This document shows positions 42,143 through 46,273 of a stretch of DNA of 46,273 nt, one piece after another. Source of the stretch: Planctomycetaceae bacterium (GTDB lineage: Bacteria > Planctomycetota > Planctomycetia > Pirellulales > PALSA-1355); the NCBI GenBank assembly GCA_003153375.1, contig PLYM01000233.1:1-46273 (forward strand), in the 5' to 3' direction. A model generated the notes under the pieces. The model searched no databases. It had not been told where the DNA came from and saw nothing but the letters and a program-made list of their open reading frames with translations. Every line of letters begins with the position of its first letter. The stretch's first letter is position 1. The position numbers and the translations under genes were made by a program.

Positions 42143-43100
42143 TCTCTTAGTCATCGAAGATCAGGGCGGCTCGCAATTGGACCGGCCAAAATTGATCGCC
42201 GCCGCCGGCCCGGCAGCGGGTTTTGCATTCGAGGAATTCTTCCTCGGCCGGCTGCGAAATCCTTACACGCGAAGGGCATATCTGTTTGCCGTGCGGAGCT
42301 TCTTGAGTTGGGTTGAAGGCCGACAGGTCGAGCTGGTGCGGATCACGCCCGGGCTCGTCGGTCAGTATTTTGACCAGTTGGCCGGAAGCCCGCCGAGCAA
42401 GAAACTCTATCTGTCAGCGATTCGGTCATTCTTCGATGTGCTGGTCCAACGGCATGTCATTGTGCTGAATCCGGCGCTCTCTGTTCGGACAGAACGCTAC
42501 TCGGCCGTCGAAGGCCGCACGCCTGAGATTTCCGTTGACCAGGTTCGCAAGCTCCTGGCCTCAATCGAACCAAGGTGCGTCGTTGATCTCCGTGATCGGG
42601 CAATCGTCGGCACATTGATCTATACGGCCGCACGCGCCGGAGCCGTGGCGAAGCTGCGGCTCAAGGAGTTTGAGTTTGACGGCCTTCAGTTCTCGCTGCG
42701 GTTTGCCGAAAAAGGCGGCAAAGCGCGCTCGATTCCAGTTCGGGCCGATCTGCAACGCTACCTGCAAGAATACCTGCTGGCCGGGGGCCTTGAATCGGGA
42801 GACAAAGATAGCCCATTGTTCCGCACAACCGGAGGGCGGCGCGCATCGCTTTCCGAGCAAGCCATGAACGGCGTCGATATTTGCCGTATGGTCAAGAGGC
42901 GGCTAAAAGTTGCGGGACTGCCGACAATCATTTCACCTCACTCGTTCCGCTCCTGTGCAGCGACCGATTTACTCCTGCAAGGAGTTGCGCTGGAGGACGT
43001 GCAGTACCTACTCGGACACAGCGACAGTCGGGTCACGAAGCTCTACGATCGCCGGCAAAAACAGGTTACGCGGAACATCGTGGAAAGAATTTCAGTTTAG
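42132..43100 (+). CDS. Tyrosine recombinase / integrase
   Basis: A 322-aa protein. N-terminal SAM-like DNA-binding domain (~28-125: FFLGRLRNPYTRRAYLFAVR, ITPGLVGQYFDQLAG). The C-terminal catalytic domain has Arg168 (TAARAGAVAKL), Lys194/197 (EKGGKARSIPV), His270-x-x-Arg273 (SPHSFRSCAATDLL), His296 (LLGHSDSRVT) and the nucleophile Tyr305 (KLYDRRQ). All active-site residues are present. It is XerC/D-sized and has no AP2 or Arm domain. Its start lies within the toxin gene, so it is translationally coupled to the toxin-antitoxin pair. It could mobilise the defence genes downstream or the tRNA-bounded island; which sites it uses is not shown. Confidence 0.92.
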   Translation: MSTDLLVIEDQGGSQLDRPKLIAAAGPAAGFAFEEFFLGRLRNPYTRRAYLFAVRSFLSWVEGRQVELVRITPGLVGQYFDQLAGSPPSKKLYLSAIRSFFDVLVQRHVIVLNPALSVRTERYSAVEGRTPEISVDQVRKLLASIEPRCVVDLRDRAIVGTLIYTAARAGAVAKLRLKEFEFDGLQFSLRFAEKGGKARSIPVRADLQRYLQEYLLAGGLESGDKDSPLFRTTGGRRASLSEQAMNGVDICRMVKRRLKVAGLPTIISPHSFRSCAATDLLLQGVALEDVQYLLGHSDSRVTKLYDRRQKQVTRNIVERISV

Positions 43101-43247
43101 CCATGCGGCTGGAACGTGCGGCGCGATTCGCGCAACTTGGATTGTAGTTTTTCGATCGTGCCTGTCAGGCCATGGGCATCATAAGGCATTGAACGGCAAT
43201 GACTTAAGGAGACTCCGATAATCGTTTCCGGCAGACATGGTTCGTTT

Positions 43248-43301
43248 AGCCGAATTACGACTCGGCTTGGTGTTGACAATCGTCTCACAAAATGGCATAA
43301 T
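43248..43301 (+). promoter_or_regulatory. Consensus promoter with adjacent inverted repeat, giving a near-leaderless ietA transcript
   Basis: TTGACA (43273-43278), exactly 17 bases, then CATAAT (43296-43301): one of the best sigma-70-type matches in the window. The start ATG is at 43308, where transcription should begin, so the mRNA would have little or no leader and no Shine-Dalgarno sequence. AGCCGA/TCGGCT (43248-43267) sits just upstream of the -35 and could be an operator. Confidence 0.7.
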
Positions 43302-43307
43302 CGTATC

Positions 43308-44465
43308 ATGAAAACGCAATATGAGTACATGAGCGAGCTATTCCGTATCGTAAATGGGGCACTTCGTCTCGATATAGATAAAGTCCGCAACTATACTGCG
43401 TTCCTGGCGGACAAGCTTGAAAAGGCGGGCGACGCCGCCTCGGCCAAGCGACTGCGGAAGCTGCTTGAGGAGAGCGACAATCAGCTTCGCCCCGCTGGAG
43501 TCGCCTTTGCGAAGACGGTGCCGGTCGATGCCGACAGCCGGTTCCCGCTCATAGAACGGGTAAACCTTAAAACGGTGTCGGAGCCCCCGATCGTGCTCGC
43601 GCAGGATCAATGGGATACCGTTAACGAGTTTTTGAGCATAGCAAAGAGTTACGCCCAAGCCGATGTCGAGGGCCTCTCCGCGTCGTTGAGTTTTCTGTTA
43701 TACGGACCGCCAGGAACCGGCAAGAGCCGGCTCGCGCGGCATATTGCGCACGAGTTGAGCCTCGAATTGTATGTTGCGCGGCTCGACGGCCTGATCTCAT
43801 CTTTCCTCGGAAGCACATCGAAAAACATTCGCGCTCTTTTTGACTTTGCGGCCAAAACCCCGTGCGTTCTGTTTCTCGACGAGTTTGATGCGATCGCGAA
43901 GCTCCGCGGCGACAGCCAGGAGTTAGGGGAGCTTAAGCGTGTGGTGAACAGTTTCATTCAGAATCTGGACACGCTCGGGACTCAATCCATCGTCATCGCA
44001 GCGACGAATCACCACGAGTTGCTCGACTCAGCGATTTGGCGGCGATTCAGTTATCGGTTGGCGTTGGATTATCCCGCCACGGAGTTGCGTGAGACGATCT
44101 GGAAAGGATCATTTGGCGAGTTAAAGTTCACCGCGAAGGAAATAGAGCTGCTCGTCGATCTTTCAGAAGGTTTTTCGGGATCAGATATTCACGAAGTATG
44201 TTTGCGACTTCATCGGCGGCGGATGACAAAAAAACAGGCCCCAGAGCTGAAGGATGCGTTCCAGGTTCTTCAGAACATAAGCATCGGCGAAGGCGAGGGT
44301 CGGCGGTTCGTGTCGGGCCTGCGCGGCAAGGACGAGCATGCGATTTCGACCTTGCTTCGTGCGCGAAATGCCAAGCTATATAGCCATGCCGCGATCGCCG
44401 AGCTTCTTGGTGTTTCAAAGGCGACGGCGCATCGATTGGCGAAGGAGCAAAAGAGCGATGGCTAA
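43308..44465 (+). CDS. ietA: AAA ATPase of an IetAS-type defence pair
   Basis: A 385-aa protein. A helical N-terminal region (~1-95) precedes one AAA domain: Walker A GPPGTGKS at 133-140, Walker B VLFLDEFDAI with Asp191-Glu192, sensor-1 IVIAATNHH, and an arginine-finger-type AIWRRFSYRL; the C-terminal lid contains LSEGFSGSDIHEVCLRLHR. The last ~35 residues (SHAAIAELLGVSKATAHRLA) look like a helix-turn-helix. The gene overlaps the following subtilase by eight bases. An AAA ATPase with a subtilisin-like protease is the IetAS system, reported to act in phage defence and plasmid incompatibility. It has its own strong promoter and probably a leaderless start. Confidence 0.85.
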   Translation: MKTQYEYMSELFRIVNGALRLDIDKVRNYTAFLADKLEKAGDAASAKRLRKLLEESDNQLRPAGVAFAKTVPVDADSRFPLIERVNLKTVSEPPIVLAQDQWDTVNEFLSIAKSYAQADVEGLSASLSFLLYGPPGTGKSRLARHIAHELSLELYVARLDGLISSFLGSTSKNIRALFDFAAKTPCVLFLDEFDAIAKLRGDSQELGELKRVVNSFIQNLDTLGTQSIVIAATNHHELLDSAIWRRFSYRLALDYPATELRETIWKGSFGELKFTAKEIELLVDLSEGFSGSDIHEVCLRLHRRRMTKKQAPELKDAFQVLQNISIGEGEGRRFVSGLRGKDEHAISTLLRARNAKLYSHAAIAELLGVSKATAHRLAKEQKSDG

Positions 44466-46273
44466 GACGTCCGCACCCACGCGGCAGGAACGCCTGCTAA
44501 TCAAGGTCATCATGCCCAAGCAGGGCACGGAGCGCAAGGTCGTCGGCGGTGGTGGGCCGCCGAAACCGTTTCGGTCTGTGGACGCCAAGTACCGCGCACG
44601 TCTTTCCACTCAGGTCTCGGCGATACGCAAAGCCATCGTCCCACAGATTCGGGCTACCGGAGCGGCACCTGTGCGGGTAAAGGTGCTCTCGAAGGCGACG
44701 GCAAAGAGCCATCGACCGGAGCATTTGTTCTCATCGCAATCCTGCCCAATTGTCGGGGCCGGTCGGCTCGGCGAATTGTTCGTCAAAGCAACGTCGGATG
44801 GCTTGGATCGTCTGGTCGACATGATCGAGAACAATGAATCCGATCGAATAGTCAAAGAACTTTCCAGCGTTGAAACGATCGAGCCCGTCACGCCCGCGTA
44901 TCGCCGCAGCGGCCTTGACGCTAAGGATGTGCTGCGCCGGAGTCCACGCGGCAAACATGGCTTCATTACAAGGGTGGGGCTATTTAATTTCGGCACCGAA
45001 GATGACCAACGCAAGCTGGTCGAGGATTTTGAAAGCGTTTGCCGAAGTCGTCATATCGAGGTCCGTTCCAACCGCGGATATTCGCCGTCGAGCTTCACTT
45101 ATGAGCTCGACTGCCGTACCGTCGAGGATGTCGAATCCCTATCTCGCGTCATTGGCGTGCGGTCGATTTCGCCGATGCCGCTCATTCGGACCATTCGGCC
45201 CCGGATGTTCGCCGCCAAACCGCTTCCTGGTCTTCCAACGGCTGATGATGTGAAGGGCGATTTCCCAGTCGTGGTTGTCGTCGATAGCGGAATCTCTGAC
45301 CAGATTCCGGGTCTTGAGAGCTGGGTGGTGGGCCGGGATTCCCAAGTCGCGCCGGAGTACACCAATACCGATCATGGCACGTTTGTGGCAGGTTTAATTT
45401 GCTGGGGTAGTCAGCTCAACCCCACTATCGCTGGACTCGACCGCAGCCCGTGCGGCGTGTTCGACCTTCAAGTGCTTCCGAACGATGATCCTGCGAAGGG
45501 CGAAACACTTGGCCTTCTGGAGTCGGAGTTTCTCGTATCCCTAGAAGCTGCACTTCAGCAGCATGCCAATTCCTACAAGGTCTGGAATCTCTCCCTCGGC
45601 ACCGACGTCGTTTGCTCGCTTGATGAGTTTTCCAAGCTGGCCGAAGAGCTAGACAATTTGCAAGAAAAATACCAGGTCTCGTTCGTTATCAGTGCGGGAA
45701 ACTATGACACTCCACCACTTTTGAGTTTTCCGCGAACAGACAGCCAGCTGCAAGAGGGAAGAATCACTGCGCCTGCGGATAGCGTTCTGGGGATCACCGT
45801 GGGTGCAGTGTCGCATGTCGATTACAAGAAGAACGGACCGAAAGAGAATCAACCATCGGCGTTCTCCCGACATGGTGCCGGGCCGAACTATGTGATCAAG
45901 CCTGATCTCGTTCACTACGGTGGATCATGCTCGACGGACCTTTCCCACATTGCCGGTATTCGCTCGGTGAACGGCACCGGTTCTGCCGAGAATCTCGGAA
46001 CGAGTTTCGCGACGCCGATCGTTGCCCGAACGCTTGCACAGATTTATCACCAGGTCACCCCAACACCGTCTCCGGTGCTAGCCAGGGCGTTACTGACGCA
46101 CCACGCGCGTGATCCAAGGACCGCTCTTCGAGTTCCTGACGGAGACGAGGATTTCTTCGGGTTTGGTTTGCCCGCCCCCGTGCCGTATTGCCTGGAATGT
46201 ACCCCGCATACTTCCACCCTCGTTTTTGACGACGTGCTACGGCCGGGATATTTCCTCGAATGGGATGATTTTC
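44458..46273 (+). CDS. ietS: Subtilisin-like (S8) protease of an IetAS-type defence pair, 3' truncated by window edge
   Basis: 605 codons are visible and the frame is open at the window end. AAGGAG lies upstream of the ATG, which overlaps the ATPase stop (ATGGCTAA). There is no signal peptide, so it is cytoplasmic. The first ~250 residues are a non-peptidase region with a basic N-terminus. The S8 domain has Asp276 (VVVVVDSGISD), His306 (TDHGTFVAGLI), the oxyanion-region VISAGNYD and Ser516 (LGTSFATPIVA). The triad is complete, so proteolysis is likely. With the AAA partner it should form a regulated intracellular protease that acts on infection or on incompatible plasmids; the target is not known to me. 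Confidence 0.87.
   Translation, partial: MAKTSAPTRQERLLIKVIMPKQGTERKVVGGGGPPKPFRSVDAKYRARLSTQVSAIRKAIVPQIRATGAAPVRVKVLSKATAKSHRPEHLFSSQSCPIVGAGRLGELFVKATSDGLDRLVDMIENNESDRIVKELSSVETIEPVTPAYRRSGLDAKDVLRRSPRGKHGFITRVGLFNFGTEDDQRKLVEDFESVCRSRHIEVRSNRGYSPSSFTYELDCRTVEDVESLSRVIGVRSISPMPLIRTIRPRMFAAKPLPGLPTADDVKGDFPVVVVVDSGISDQIPGLESWVVGRDSQVAPEYTNTDHGTFVAGLICWGSQLNPTIAGLDRSPCGVFDLQVLPNDDPAKGETLGLLESEFLVSLEAALQQHANSYKVWNLSLGTDVVCSLDEFSKLAEELDNLQEKYQVSFVISAGNYDTPPLLSFPRTDSQLQEGRITAPADSVLGITVGAVSHVDYKKNGPKENQPSAFSRHGAGPNYVIKPDLVHYGGSCSTDLSHIAGIRSVNGTGSAENLGTSFATPIVARTLAQIYHQVTPTPSPVLARALLTHHARDPRTALRVPDGDEDFFGFGLPAPVPYCLECTPHTSTLVFDDVLRPGYFLEWDDF

Overview
The window looks like accessory DNA from a planctomycete. 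The evidence is four PEP-CTERM-sorted proteins (one with GloVer repeats, two with lectin-like domains), an ECF-type sigma factor overlapping a Ser/Thr kinase with WD40 repeats, a planctomycete-style CzcCBA efflux operon, and many small stress-type membrane proteins. Assignment is by recognising families by eye; no search was run.

Layout. 0-2.5 kb: end of a LOG-family gene, then a run of very small genes (DUF1328, CsbD, a lipoprotein, tiny membrane peptides) mixed with remnants of a P-type ATPase, a methyltransferase and a second csbD. 3.0-16.8 kb: a segment bounded by two identical 42-bp copies of the 3' half of tRNA-Arg(TCT), each without its 5' half, as expected of att sites of integrative elements. 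It carries a thioesterase, a DUF6602 nuclease-like protein with a 174-aa neighbour, a CzcB-CzcA-CzcC efflux operon with an extra outer-membrane protein, and an aspartic-protease-like PDZ protein. 17-25.6 kb: PEP-CTERM genes around the sigma/kinase pair. 25.7-27.9 kb: a minus-strand mobile-element operon (ArdC antirestriction protein, a 63-aa protein, a zinc ribbon, two DNA-binding-only LuxR proteins).

28-38 kb is bounded by two similar copies of a ~200-nt sequence that folds into the same set of hairpins and closes with a long-range stem; this is a candidate structured RNA. Between the copies lie an SRAP (YedK) protein, an unknown 497-aa protein, a 70-aa protein divergent from a GIY-YIG nuclease, a 637-aa protein with a possible nuclease motif, an Nmad2 protein, a broken GIY-YIG copy and a large PEP-CTERM beta-propeller protein.

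38-41.5 kb looks imported from a proteobacterium: an S8 autotransporter behind a near-canonical Pho box, and a type IV pilin-like protein. 41.5-46.3 kb: a ribbon-helix-helix/RelE toxin-antitoxin pair overlapping a tyrosine recombinase, then an AAA ATPase overlapping a subtilisin-like protease. This last pair matches the organisation of the IetAS anti-phage/incompatibility system; the protease runs off the end of the window.

The general picture is an integrative island with defence and metal-resistance cargo and an unusually high number of gene remnants (seven recognised).
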